A DNA stretch of 64,000 nucleotides, taken from the NCBI RefSeq assembly GCF_001457775.1, contig NZ_CYSG01000002.1:124001-188000 (forward strand), in the 5' to 3' direction. Position numbers and translations under genes: made by a program. Under the pieces are notes generated by a model, which saw only the letters and a program-made list of their open reading frames with translations, did not search any database and was not told where the DNA came from. This DNA is from Phaeobacter sp. CECT 5382. Lineage in GTDB: Bacteria > Pseudomonadota > Alphaproteobacteria > Rhodobacterales > Rhodobacteraceae. Shown here one piece after another: positions 33,708 to 42,813 of this stretch; the stretch's first letter is position 1, and each line of letters begins with the position of its first letter.

Positions 33708-34808
33708 TTGGCTGATGCGTCAAATAACGACGCGTTCGTGGAATTCGAACGCGTGCAGAAGAGTTACGACGGCGAAAACCTAGTCGTAAAAGATTTGAAC
33801 CTCATTATGCCCAAGGGTGAATTTCTCACCATGTTGGGCCCCTCAGGTTCCGGTAAAACCACCTGTCTGATGATGTTGGCCGGTTTTGAGACGGCAACCC
33901 ATGGCGATATTCGCCTTGGTGGCACCTCGATCAACAACATCCCGCCGCACAAACGCGGCATCGGCATGGTGTTTCAGAACTACGCACTGTTTCCGCACAT
34001 GACCATTGCTGAAAACCTCTCCTTCCCGCTGGAAGTCCGCAAGATGGGCAAGTCCGAGCGTGAGGCAAAGGTCAAACGCGCCCTGGATATGGTAGAGATG
34101 GGGGCCTTTGGTGGCCGTCGCCCGTCGCAACTGTCCGGTGGTCAACAGCAGCGGATCGCCTTGGCCCGCGCGCTGGTGTTTGAACCCGAGCTGGTTTTGA
34201 TGGATGAGCCTCTTGGCGCGCTGGACAAGCAGTTGCGCGAAAAGATGCAGTTCGAGATCACCCACCTGGCGCACCGTCTGGGCATCACCGTGGTCTATGT
34301 GACCCATGACCAGACCGAAGCCCTGACCATGTCAGACCGGGTTGCCGTGTTCGAAGATGGCCGCATTCAGCAATTGGCACCACCAGACAAGCTGTATGAA
34401 GAGCCTCAAAACAGCTTCGTGGCGCAGTTCATTGGTGAGAACAACACCCTCGAAGGTGTGGTCAAAGAGATCAACAACGGTGTTGCCCTGGTCCAGCTGG
34501 ATGATGGTGAGCTGATCGACTGTAAGCCAGTCAATGTCAGTAAACCCGGCGAACGCACGCGCGTATCGATTCGCCCGGAGCGCGTCGAATACAACAAGGA
34601 CCGCCTCAGCGAGGGGGCGCATACCCTCAAGGCTGAAGTGCTCGAATTCATTTACATGGGCGACATTTTCCGCACCCGTTTGCGGGTGGCTGGGAATGAT
34701 GAATTCGTCATCAAGACCCGGAACGCGCCCGATCAGGTGCGTCTGAAGCCCGGCCAGCAGATCGAAATCGGCTGGCTCCCTGAAGATTGCCGCGCGCTGG
34801 ATGCCTGA
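33708..34808 (+). CDS. Spermidine/putrescine-type ABC transporter ATP-binding protein
   Basis: 366 residues. Walker A GPSGSGKTT, signature LSGGQQQRIALARAL, Walker B VLMDEPLGALDKQL, VTHDQTEALTMSD, and a C-terminal TOBE domain. The start is TTG at 33708 with GGGGAG upstream; there is no early ATG. Heads a four-gene operon distinct from potFGHI. The substrate could be a polyamine or another small cation. Confidence 0.92.
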   Translation: MADASNNDAFVEFERVQKSYDGENLVVKDLNLIMPKGEFLTMLGPSGSGKTTCLMMLAGFETATHGDIRLGGTSINNIPPHKRGIGMVFQNYALFPHMTIAENLSFPLEVRKMGKSEREAKVKRALDMVEMGAFGGRRPSQLSGGQQQRIALARALVFEPELVLMDEPLGALDKQLREKMQFEITHLAHRLGITVVYVTHDQTEALTMSDRVAVFEDGRIQQLAPPDKLYEEPQNSFVAQFIGENNTLEGVVKEINNGVALVQLDDGELIDCKPVNVSKPGERTRVSIRPERVEYNKDRLSEGAHTLKAEVLEFIYMGDIFRTRLRVAGNDEFVIKTRNAPDQVRLKPGQQIEIGWLPEDCRALDA

Positions 34809-34862
34809 TCTATTCGGGCGTTTCTAGCAGAGGGCCCGGTCATTTGATCTGGGCGCGCTCAA

Positions 34863-34885
34863 CCCCCGGCACTGATGACCGGGGG
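34863..34885 (+). terminator. Hairpin between ATPase and binding-protein genes
   Basis: CCCCCGG-N9-CCGGGGG, a perfect 7-bp stem without a T run. It precedes the AAGGAGAG ribosome site of the binding-protein gene, so it may mark a processing site protecting the downstream mRNA. Confidence 0.45.
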
Positions 34886-34926
34886 AGCAAAGTGAACAAA
34901 AGAATTTCAACAAGGAGAGATATCTC

Positions 34927-36033
34927 ATGAAGATGACAAAACTGTCAGCACTGGCGATGACCACAGCGCTTATTGCGCCTGCGGCCTTTGCCGAAGACAT
35001 GGCAAACGAACTGACCCTGGTTTCCTGGGGCGGCTCCTATCAAGCCAGCCAGACCAAAGCCTACACTGAGCCCTATATGGCGGCAAACCCAGGCGTCAAA
35101 ATCATCTGGGACGAAAGCTCGGCCGAAGCGGTTGCAAAACTGCGCGCCATGAACGAAGCCGGCAACGTGACCTGGGATCTGGTTGACGCGGTTGCCTCCG
35201 ACTCCATGCGCCTGTGCGACGAAGGCCTGGCCGAAGAGCTGGACCACGACGCTGATCTGGCCGCGGCTCCCGATGGCACCCCTGCTTCCGAAGACTTTGG
35301 CGACCTGCTGGTTTCTGACTGCTTCGTGCCACAGATCGTTTACTCGACCACATTTGGCTACCGCACCGACCTGGTTGGCGCAGAAGCACCAACCACCGTC
35401 TGCGACGTGTTTGATCTGGCGAAATTCCCAGGCAAACGTGCGCTTCAAAAGCGCCCAATCGATAACATGGAGTGGGCTCTGTATTGCGACGGCGTTGCCA
35501 AGGACGACATCTATGACGTTCTGGGCACCGACGAAGGTGTTGCACGTGGTCTGGCCAAACTCGACACCATCAAAGACAGCGTTGTCTGGTGGTCTGCTGG
35601 CGCAGAAACACCTCAGCTGCTCGCCGATGGCGAAGTTGTGATGGGTTCGACCTTCAACGGACGTCTGTTCTCGGCCATTGCCGAGCAGAACCAGCCGATT
35701 GGCATGCTCTGGGACATGCAGTCCTTTGACCTGGATGGCAGGATCGTTCCTGCCGGCTTGCCTGCGGACCGTAAAGCCCGCGTCATGCACTTCCTGAAGT
35801 TCGCAACTGACACCCAGCGTCTGGCTGATCAGGCTGCCTATATCTCTTATGGTCCTGCACGTGCCTCTTCGGCACCGCTGGTTGGTAAGCACGCTGAGCT
35901 GGGCATCGACATGGCGCCTCACATGCCAACCGATCCTGCAAACGCCGGTAACGTGCACACCTATGACTACGAATGGTGGGCAGACAACCGCGACGATCTG
36001 GATGCGAAATTCCAGGCGTGGCTGGTCAAGTAA
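34927..36033 (+). CDS. Periplasmic spermidine/putrescine-type binding protein
   Basis: 368 residues with a signal peptide (MKMTKLSALAMTTALIAPAAFA) and mature region LTLVSWGGSYQASQTKAYTE. It belongs to the extracellular solute-binding family that includes PotD-like proteins, but differs clearly from the PotF-like protein at 30-31 kb; the WGGSYQ start recalls a subgroup with broader substrates. Two cysteines (residues about 95 and 138) could form a disulfide. Good AAGGAGA ribosome site. Confidence 0.88.
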   Translation: MKMTKLSALAMTTALIAPAAFAEDMANELTLVSWGGSYQASQTKAYTEPYMAANPGVKIIWDESSAEAVAKLRAMNEAGNVTWDLVDAVASDSMRLCDEGLAEELDHDADLAAAPDGTPASEDFGDLLVSDCFVPQIVYSTTFGYRTDLVGAEAPTTVCDVFDLAKFPGKRALQKRPIDNMEWALYCDGVAKDDIYDVLGTDEGVARGLAKLDTIKDSVVWWSAGAETPQLLADGEVVMGSTFNGRLFSAIAEQNQPIGMLWDMQSFDLDGRIVPAGLPADRKARVMHFLKFATDTQRLADQAAYISYGPARASSAPLVGKHAELGIDMAPHMPTDPANAGNVHTYDYEWWADNRDDLDAKFQAWLVK

Positions 36034-36055
36034 TCTGACCTCGTTGTGAGAACGG

Positions 36056-36087
36056 GAAAGGGCCCACCCGCGATGCTGGGCCCTTTC
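36056..36087 (+). terminator. Hairpin after the second binding-protein gene
   Basis: GAAAGGGCCCA and TGGGCCCTTTC form a perfect 11-bp stem with a 10-base loop, followed by TCC. It sits between the binding-protein and permease genes, where partial termination commonly raises binding-protein dosage. Confidence 0.75.
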
Positions 36088-36121
36088 TCCACCAACAAAA
36101 GACCCGACGGGGACCCCCACC

Positions 36122-37393
36122 ATGAGTGATACCACCCAAAACGGCCCAGTGCTGGCCGCTGATGGCACGCCTCTGAAGCGTAGCCTCGCAAAGGCACTGC
36201 GGATGCAGAAAATCCGGGCCTTGATGCTGATTGCACCACTGCTCCTGTTTATCCTTGTGACCTTCATCCTGCCAGTTGGCGACATGCTGTTCCGGTCGGT
36301 GGACAACCGTATCGTTCAGGAGGTGCTGCCTACAACGGTTAGCGCACTTGAAACTTGGGATCCCGCGTCATCGGAGCTGCCTGGCGAAGCGGTCTTTGCC
36401 GCGCTGGCAGTCGACATGAAGGCTGCCGCCGAGGCCAAGGTCCACACAAAAGTAGCTAAACGCCTGAACTACGAAAACCCCGGCCTTTCTTCGGTGTTTC
36501 GTAAATCGGGTCGTAAGATCAAAAAATGGGATGTCGAAAACGAAGGTCCCTACAAAGAACGCCTGATCGAACTGAATGATGGCTGGGCCGATATCGAACT
36601 TTGGCGCACCCTCAAGACCTATTCCGGCAAGCGTACCATGGGCTATTTCCTGAATGCCGTGGACATGAAGCTGGGTGCAGAGGGTGTCACGGTGCGCCCC
36701 GAGGATGAGCGCATTTACAACACGATGCTGATCCGAACCATGCGTATGTCGCTGATCATCACGTTCAGCTGTATTATGCTTGGCTATCCGGTGGCTTGGC
36801 TGCTGGCCAACCTGTCGACGCGCTCAGCCAATATGTTGATGATCCTGGTTCTTCTGCCGTTCTGGACGTCACTGCTGGTCCGAACATCTTCGTGGAAAAT
36901 CCTCCTGCAGCAACAGGGCGTGATCAACGATGTACTGGTCTGGATAGGCATCGTTGGCGATGACAACCGACTGGTCCTGATCAACAACGAGCTGGGTACG
37001 ATCATTGCAATGACCCATATCCTGCTGCCCTTTATGATCCTGCCGATGTATTCGGTGATGCAGACGATCCAGCCGACCTATCTGCGCGCGGCCAAATCAC
37101 TGGGCGCGACCAACTGGACAGCCTTCTGGCGGGTCTACTTCCCGCAGTCGGTTCCGGGTATTGGCGCGGGGTCGATCCTCGTCTTCATCCTGGCGGTTGG
37201 CTACTACATCACACCTGCCCTGGTGGGCGGTACCAAGGGGACATTCATCTCCAACCTGATCGCCTATCATATCTCGACATCGGGTAACTGGGGTCTGGGT
37301 GCGGCACTGGGTGCAATCCTTCTCGCAGTGGTGCTGGTGCTCTACTGGGTCTATGACAAGATTGTCGGCATCGACAACGTGAAGCTGGGGTAA
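36122..37393 (+). CDS. ABC transporter permease (PotB-like) with large periplasmic insertion
   Basis: 423 residues, about 130 more than usual for PotB. The first helix (IRALMLIAPLLLFILVTFIL, about residues 35-55) is followed by a hydrophilic block at about 60-200 (PGLSSVFRKSGRKIKKWDVE; GKRTMGYFLNAVDMKLGAEG) before the remaining five helices and the EAA-like loop (LRAAKSLGATNWTAFWRVYF). No frameshift is visible. The insertion lies in the periplasm by topology and may contact the binding protein. Confidence 0.88.
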   Translation: MSDTTQNGPVLAADGTPLKRSLAKALRMQKIRALMLIAPLLLFILVTFILPVGDMLFRSVDNRIVQEVLPTTVSALETWDPASSELPGEAVFAALAVDMKAAAEAKVHTKVAKRLNYENPGLSSVFRKSGRKIKKWDVENEGPYKERLIELNDGWADIELWRTLKTYSGKRTMGYFLNAVDMKLGAEGVTVRPEDERIYNTMLIRTMRMSLIITFSCIMLGYPVAWLLANLSTRSANMLMILVLLPFWTSLLVRTSSWKILLQQQGVINDVLVWIGIVGDDNRLVLINNELGTIIAMTHILLPFMILPMYSVMQTIQPTYLRAAKSLGATNWTAFWRVYFPQSVPGIGAGSILVFILAVGYYITPALVGGTKGTFISNLIAYHISTSGNWGLGAALGAILLAVVLVLYWVYDKIVGIDNVKLG

Positions 37394-37399
37394 CCGACA

Positions 37400-38254
37400 A
37401 TGAGTGCACTTCCTCCATATGCGACAACGGGCCAACGGGTTTGGTTCTACTCCTTCCGGGTGATCTGTGGGTTGATCTTCTTCTTCCTGATCGCGCCGAT
37501 TGTAGTGATCATCCCTTTGAGCTTTAATGCGCAGGATTTCTTCACCTTCACGCCAGAGATGCTGCGGCTAGATCCCGAAGGCTTCTCGTTGAAGCACTAT
37601 CGAGACTTCTTCAACAACGACTCCTGGCAGAGCTCGATGTGGAACTCACTGAAGATTGCCCCGATGGCGACGATTGTCTCTGTGACTTTCGGGACCTTGG
37701 CTGCGATTGGCCTCAGTCAGCCACATGTGCCCTTCCGTCGGGCGATCATGGCGATCCTGATTTCACCAATGATCGTTCCGCTGATCATCTCGGCGGCCGG
37801 TATGTATTTCTTCTACAGCCGGATTGGCCTGCAGGGGACGTATTTTGGTGTGGTTCTGGCCCACGCGGCCCTGGGTATTCCTTTTGTGATCATCACCGTG
37901 ACGGCAACGCTTGTGGGCTTTGATCGCTCACTGACCCGCGCGGCGGCCAATATGGGCGCTGATCCTGTCACCACCTTCTTCCGCATCCAGATGCCTCTGA
38001 TCCTGCCTGGCGTGATCTCTGGCGGCCTGTTTGCCTTCATCACGTCGTTTGATGAAGTTGTGGTGGTGCTGTTTGTGGGTTCGGCTGGCCAGAAGACGCT
38101 GCCCTGGCAGATGTTCATTGGTTTGCGTGAACAGATCTCCCCGACCATTCTGGCGGTGGCAACGCTTCTGGTTGCGATTTCGATCATGCTGCTGGCAACC
38201 GTTGAGATGCTGCGTCGTCGCTCTGAACGCCTGCGCGGTATGAGCCCGAGCTAA
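37400..38254 (+). CDS. ABC transporter permease (PotC-like)
   Basis: 284 residues, six membrane helices (VICGLIFFFLIAPIVVIIPL first) and the EAA loop (TRAAANMGADPVTTFFRIQM). Second permease of the operon, 6 bases after its partner. Confidence 0.9.
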   Translation: MSALPPYATTGQRVWFYSFRVICGLIFFFLIAPIVVIIPLSFNAQDFFTFTPEMLRLDPEGFSLKHYRDFFNNDSWQSSMWNSLKIAPMATIVSVTFGTLAAIGLSQPHVPFRRAIMAILISPMIVPLIISAAGMYFFYSRIGLQGTYFGVVLAHAALGIPFVIITVTATLVGFDRSLTRAAANMGADPVTTFFRIQMPLILPGVISGGLFAFITSFDEVVVVLFVGSAGQKTLPWQMFIGLREQISPTILAVATLLVAISIMLLATVEMLRRRSERLRGMSPS

Positions 38255-38290
38255 GGCTAAGGCTGACCACAAACAGTTCCCAATGATTGA

Positions 38291-38320
38291 GAGGCCTCGG
38301 AATTTCCGAGGCCTCTTTTT
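38291..38320 (+). terminator. Rho-independent terminator of the second transporter operon
   Basis: GAGGCCTCGGA and TCCGAGGCCTC form a perfect 11-bp stem with a 3-base loop, followed by five Ts. Confidence 0.93.
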
Positions 38321-38349
38321 GTGTCTGCCGATCTATTTAGTCAGGGTGT

Positions 38350-39033
38350 TTAGTGCCCGGAAATATGGGCGAGGGCTTCGCGTAGGAGCGGCACTCTGTT
38401 GGGACGAAAACTTGTGTCAGTGACTTCCAGCTCCGTCATTCTATCAAGCCGAAAGACCCTGAAATCCGCCCGTGTCAGACACCAGGCGACCAGCACATTT
38501 GACTGTTCAAAGTAGACGACACCAAGGGGTTTGGCCTGTCTGTTGGTTGTCGCACCTTTGGCGTCAACATAGGCAAAACGCACCTCGACCTCATCCCAAG
38601 TGGCCTGTCTGAGCTGAGGCATTTCGATAGCGAGGATCTGTGGTCGCTCAAAACGATGAGCGCTCAACACGGCGTGCCGCAGGCGGTGTGACTGGCGTGG
38701 CGGCAGCCGTCCCTGCAGTTTGCGCAAAGCCTCTCCGGCGGCAGCGGCGAGCTGAGGGTCGCCAATCTGTTCAACCTCGCGCAGCCCCAGAACCAAGGCC
38801 TCCAATTCGGTGTCGCCAAACCCCATTGGTGGCAGGGCATTGTCTTCAATGAGGGTGAAGCCATAGCCAGCCGCACCATCGATGATGGCCCCCATCTCGC
38901 GCAAAGTCGCGATGTCGCGGTGAATGCTGCGGGCAGACACGTCAAATTCAGCCCCCAGATCGGCAGCTGTCTTGGGGCCGGTGCCCTGTCGCAGGGCCTG
39001 CATCAGTTGGAAAAGCCTGTGTGTTCTGGACAT
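38350..39033 (-). CDS. YafY-type HTH/WYL transcriptional regulator
   Basis: 227 residues from ATG 39033. An N-terminal winged helix of DeoR/YafY type (LGAEFDVSARSIHRDIATLR) is followed by a C-terminal WYL domain (KPLGVVYFEQSNVLVAWCLT; FRVFRLDRMTELEV). It diverges from a GST-like gene, and the shared promoter has palindromes. It likely controls that gene and itself. Confidence 0.88.
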   Translation of the reverse strand: MSRTHRLFQLMQALRQGTGPKTAADLGAEFDVSARSIHRDIATLREMGAIIDGAAGYGFTLIEDNALPPMGFGDTELEALVLGLREVEQIGDPQLAAAAGEALRKLQGRLPPRQSHRLRHAVLSAHRFERPQILAIEMPQLRQATWDEVEVRFAYVDAKGATTNRQAKPLGVVYFEQSNVLVAWCLTRADFRVFRLDRMTELEVTDTSFRPNRVPLLREALAHISGH

Positions 39034-39054
39034 GATCAGCAAGAGCTACCACTC

Positions 39055-39071
39055 ATGACAGAAACTGTCAT
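39055..39071. promoter_or_regulatory. Palindromic operator of WYL regulator
   Basis: ATGACAG-AAA-CTGTCAT, perfect 7-base arms, in the 83-base divergent gap and 22 bases before the regulator start. Typical size and position for an operator. Confidence 0.65.
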
Positions 39072-39082
39072 TGGGCTTTTGT

Positions 39083-39096
39083 AGTCTGTGTAGACT
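39083..39096. promoter_or_regulatory. Second short palindrome, WYL/GST divergent promoter
   Basis: AGTCT-GTGT-AGACT, perfect 5-base arms, 20 bases before the GST-like start. May be a second site. Confidence 0.35.
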
Positions 39097-39116
39097 TCAG
39101 AACACAGGATACTCCG

Positions 39117-39818
39117 ATGCTGACTCTTATGACCTATCCCCGAAACGGCGCTGTTTTCAGTCTGAGCCCCTTTTGCGTCAAGGCGGCCTTGTTGCTGTCC
39201 TTTGCAAAAGTACCCTGGCAGCGCGAGGATCTGAATGATCCGCGAAAGATGCCGCACCGCAAATTGCCGGTTCTGCGCACAGCCAACCGACTGATTGCCG
39301 ACAGTTCTGAAATCCGCCGCTATCTGGAAGAACAGGGAACGGATTTCGACCCCGAACTATCGGCGCGTGAAAAAGCCCAGGCCCAGGCACTGACCAGTAT
39401 GGCCGAAGACTCGCTGTATTTTTACGTGGTGCGCGACAGATGGGACAATGACCAAGTCTGGCCTACTATCCGGGACAATTACTTCAGTGAGATACCCGCG
39501 CTGATCCGTCGGCCCATCACCGGTGCTATCCGTCGGTCGGTCCATCAGGGGTTGCAGTTTCAGGGGCTGGGACGGTTCAGCGACAGCGACCGGATGCAAC
39601 GGCTGGACACCCAGCTTCTGGCTATTTCGAGCCTGCTTAAAGAGCATCCGTTCCTGATGGGGAATCACCTCACCAGTGCAGATCTCAGTGTTGCTGCCAT
39701 GCTGCAGGCGCTGCGCTCAACAATGGTGCAGACCCCGACGGTGGATCGTATCAGCGGGGACGTGGTGTTGAGCGGCTATGTCGACCGCATTTTTCACGAG
39801 GCTGTCCCACTCCCCTAG
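39117..39818 (+). CDS. Glutathione S-transferase-like protein
   Basis: 233 residues. The N-terminal thioredoxin-like half (VFSLSPFCVKAALLLSFAKV; RKLPVLRTANRLIADSSEIR) has the cis-Pro region and Ser-67-type loop of GSTs, and the C-terminal half is helical (TSADLSVAAMLQALRSTMVQ). It resembles Fax/metaxin-like GSTs. Substrate unknown; the paired WYL regulator suggests an inducible stress or detoxification role. Confidence 0.8.
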   Translation: MLTLMTYPRNGAVFSLSPFCVKAALLLSFAKVPWQREDLNDPRKMPHRKLPVLRTANRLIADSSEIRRYLEEQGTDFDPELSAREKAQAQALTSMAEDSLYFYVVRDRWDNDQVWPTIRDNYFSEIPALIRRPITGAIRRSVHQGLQFQGLGRFSDSDRMQRLDTQLLAISSLLKEHPFLMGNHLTSADLSVAAMLQALRSTMVQTPTVDRISGDVVLSGYVDRIFHEAVPLP

Positions 39819-39882
39819 GTCGGAACAGTCCGTGCAAGGCAGCGGTCACAAAACTACGATCTTTGCGGTTTTTACAAAATGC

Positions 39883-39905
39883 GGCGGGCCAATCTTAGGT
39901 CCGCC
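39883..39905. terminator. Hairpin overlapping the rnr 3' end
   Basis: GGCGGGCC and GGTCCGCC pair over 8 positions with one wobble; the 7-base loop contains the rnr stop codon. On the minus strand it is followed by CATTTTG. It may terminate both converging genes. Confidence 0.5.
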
Positions 39906-42180
39906 GTTTGCGTTCCACCTTGCGTTTGACCTTGGCCGCCTTGTGCTTGGATTTGCCTGCCTTACGTTTAACATTGCGCCCAGCTGGGCTGCGTCGGTTG
40001 CCACCGCGGCCTGGTCCACCACCGCCCTTGGGGAGTTGTTCGTCCTCTATCGTCAGCAGCTCCAGCTCCAGCCCGCCGGTCACTGGGGCCGCCTGTGTCA
40101 GGCGCACAGTGACCCGTTGCCCAATAGAGATCATCAACCCGGTGTCAGCCCCCATCAGGGTACCGGCCTCGGCATCGAAGTGAAAGAATTCGCGTCCAAT
40201 GGTGCGCACCGGAACCAGCCCGTCTGCGCCGGTTTCGTCCATCTTCACAAAGGCCCCGAACCGGGCGATGCCGCTGATGCGACCGGAAAATTCATTGCCG
40301 ACGCGTTCCGAAAGATAGGCCGCCAGATAGCGGTCCGTGGTGTCGCGTTCTGCGATCATCGACCGGCGTTCTGTATCCGAGATATGCGTGGCCGTTTCGT
40401 CCAGACCTTCGATTTCCTGCGCGGATAGGCCGTCGTCGCCCCAGCCATGGGCCGAGATCAGCGAGCGGTGCACGATCAGGTCCGCATAGCGACGGATGGG
40501 CGAGGTGAAATGTGCATAGTTGCGCAGGGCAAGACCAAAATGACCAAAGTTTTCAGGCGAGTAATAGGCCTGCTGCATGGACCGCAGAGTGGAGATATTG
40601 ATCAGCTCAGCGTCATCGGTTCCTGCAGCGCCATTCAACAGCGCATTGAGGTGCCGGGTCTGCAGGACTTGGCCTTTGGCCAGCGGAAAGCCAGCTGCCA
40701 TGGCGGTTTCGCGCAGGGATTCGAGTTTCTCCGGCGCGGGTTCTTCGTGCACACGAAACAGCAGCGGTGAGCGTTTCTTGATCAGGGTTTCAGCCGCGGC
40801 GACATTGGCCAGGATCATGAACTCTTCAATCAGACGATGCGCATCCAGCCGGTCACGGAAGGCCACGGAGGTGACTTCGCCAGTGTCGCTGAGGATAATC
40901 TTGCGTTCCGGCAGGTCCAGATCCAGCGGCTCACGCACAGCGCGCGCTTTCTTGAGGGCCTCATAGGCGGCATAAAGCGGTTTGATGACCGGCTCGACAA
41001 AGCTTTCGGTACGCTCTGTCACGCGCCCTTCCATGGCATCCTGTACTTCGACGTAGTTGAGCGAGGCAGCCGAGCGCATCAACCCGCGCACAAAGCGATG
41101 GCTGATCTTGTTGCCAGTTGCGTCAACCTGCATGCGCACCGCCAGACAGGCGCGGGCAACGCCCTCGTGCAGCGAGCAAAGATCACCCGACAAGCGATCT
41201 GGCAGCATCGGGACCACGCGGTCCGGAAAATAGGAGGAGTTGCCGCGTTTGCGGGCCTCACGGTCCAGCGCGCTGCCGGTTTTCACATAGGCGGCGACAT
41301 CGGCAATAGCGACCCAGACGATATGGCCGCCGGGGTTTTTGGGGTCTGTGTCGGCTTCGGCGTAGCAGGCATCATCGTGGTCGCGGGCATCCGCCGGATC
41401 AATGGTGATCAAAGGCAACTCGCGCAGGTCTTCGCGCCCGGACAGGCCCATGGGTTTGGCGGCATCGGCTTCGGCTACGACCTTGTCGGGGAATTCATCT
41501 GGGATGCCATGCTGGTGTATGGCGATCAGTGACACGGCTTTGGGCGCCGAAGGATCGCCCAGACGAGTGATGATACGGGCGCGGGGCAGACCCATGCGGC
41601 CTTTGGGTCCGGCCTGTTCGGCTTCGACCAGTTCCCCATCGCGAGCACCCTGCATGGCGTCATCCATGACGATCCACTCGTTGGATGATGACTTTTCAAT
41701 TGGCACGATGCGACCGCCTTCGGTGCCCTTGCGGAAAATGCCGATGACGCGTTTGGGATTGATCCCGATGCGGCGGATCAGGCGGGCCTCGTAATGGTGG
41801 GCGCCGCCCTCGACTTTGCTGAGCCGGGCCAGAATGCGATCCCCCTGACCCAGGGCCGGACCGGAGGCGCTGGTCACCATCAGAACGATGGGCTCCACCC
41901 CTTCGCCGTGCCACTCCAGCGGCTGGGCGTAAAGATCGCCATTGTCATCTGGCGCCTTGACCAGCAGCACCGTCACCGGCGGCAGTTGGTCGGGGTCGCG
42001 ATAGGTCTTGTTGCGTTTCTGCAGATGACCCTCAGCCTCCAGCTCCTTGAGCATGCGCTTGAGATCGATGCGGTCAGCCCCCTTGATGCCAAAAGCTTTG
42101 GCAATGTCACGTTTCGAGGTCTGGGTCGGGTGGGCGCTGATCCAATCGAGAATCTCTGCCTTTGAGGGAATACGGGTCAT
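39895..42180 (-). CDS. rnr: Ribonuclease R
   Basis: 761 residues. It has an N-terminal winged helix (AFGIKGADRIDLKRMLKELE), cold-shock domains, and an RNB catalytic domain with the Asp-rich motif ITIDPADARDHDDACYAEAD. An S1 domain (GNEFSGRISGIARFGAFVKM) and a Lys/Arg-rich tail end the protein. It is a 3'-5' exonuclease for structured RNA. It stands alone between convergent GST and the dapE operon. Confidence 0.95.
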   Translation of the reverse strand: MTRIPSKAEILDWISAHPTQTSKRDIAKAFGIKGADRIDLKRMLKELEAEGHLQKRNKTYRDPDQLPPVTVLLVKAPDDNGDLYAQPLEWHGEGVEPIVLMVTSASGPALGQGDRILARLSKVEGGAHHYEARLIRRIGINPKRVIGIFRKGTEGGRIVPIEKSSSNEWIVMDDAMQGARDGELVEAEQAGPKGRMGLPRARIITRLGDPSAPKAVSLIAIHQHGIPDEFPDKVVAEADAAKPMGLSGREDLRELPLITIDPADARDHDDACYAEADTDPKNPGGHIVWVAIADVAAYVKTGSALDREARKRGNSSYFPDRVVPMLPDRLSGDLCSLHEGVARACLAVRMQVDATGNKISHRFVRGLMRSAASLNYVEVQDAMEGRVTERTESFVEPVIKPLYAAYEALKKARAVREPLDLDLPERKIILSDTGEVTSVAFRDRLDAHRLIEEFMILANVAAAETLIKKRSPLLFRVHEEPAPEKLESLRETAMAAGFPLAKGQVLQTRHLNALLNGAAGTDDAELINISTLRSMQQAYYSPENFGHFGLALRNYAHFTSPIRRYADLIVHRSLISAHGWGDDGLSAQEIEGLDETATHISDTERRSMIAERDTTDRYLAAYLSERVGNEFSGRISGIARFGAFVKMDETGADGLVPVRTIGREFFHFDAEAGTLMGADTGLMISIGQRVTVRLTQAAPVTGGLELELLTIEDEQLPKGGGGPGRGGNRRSPAGRNVKRKAGKSKHKAAKVKRKVERKRRT

Positions 42181-42237
42181 ATACCCCGCCTAGCATGGCA
42201 GCGACGAGAGGTCATTGCGAAAAACACCGAGATCCGG

Positions 42238-42813
42238 TCAGAGCTTTTTCAGATCGGCTCCGGTATCCACGTCTTGCAATGTGTCAGTCAAAGCGACGCG
42301 ATGATCTGGTAACCCGTGCAAGGTATCGGCTAGGGCGTGTTCGCTGGACCAGCGGACATCTTCGAATACCGCAGTCGGCAGACGTTTGGGATGTTTAGCG
42401 CCGACCAGCCAGTAGCCACCATCCAGTGCTGGGCCAAACACCGCGTCATGATTGCCTAGGGCGGCAAAGGCGCGGGCGATATGGGCGCGGGTGATGCCGG
42501 GGATATCGGCCCCGATCAGGCAGGCGGGGCGGTGCTGGACCGATTTCAGCATGCGTAGCATCCGTTGCCCCAGATCGCCGCCGCCCTGTGCCAGTCGTGG
42601 CAGATCAGCGGGCCAGACGCGCGAGGTTAGTGCCCGATCCGGGGCCACCGCCAACAGGATTTGCCAGCGCGGATCGCGCAGGCGATGGATCAGGCGCTTG
42701 CTTTGCTGGCGAAACCACCAGGTGGCTGGGATCTGGCCAATGTCGCGCCCCAATCGGGTTTTGACACGGCCCGGGCGGGGCTCTTTGATCAAGATGATCA
42801 GAACCGGCTTCAT
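42238..42813 (-). CDS. DUF2064/glycosyltransferase-A-like protein
   Basis: 191 residues. It starts VLIILIKEPRPGRVKTRLGR and has LIGADIPGITRAHIARAF and VFGPALDGGYWLVGAKH, signatures of DUF2064 (TIGR04282-type) nucleotide-sugar transferase-like proteins. Exact substrate unknown. ATG overlaps the upstream acetyltransferase stop. Confidence 0.8.
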   Translation of the reverse strand: MKPVLIILIKEPRPGRVKTRLGRDIGQIPATWWFRQQSKRLIHRLRDPRWQILLAVAPDRALTSRVWPADLPRLAQGGGDLGQRMLRMLKSVQHRPACLIGADIPGITRAHIARAFAALGNHDAVFGPALDGGYWLVGAKHPKRLPTAVFEDVRWSSEHALADTLHGLPDHRVALTDTLQDVDTGADLKKL

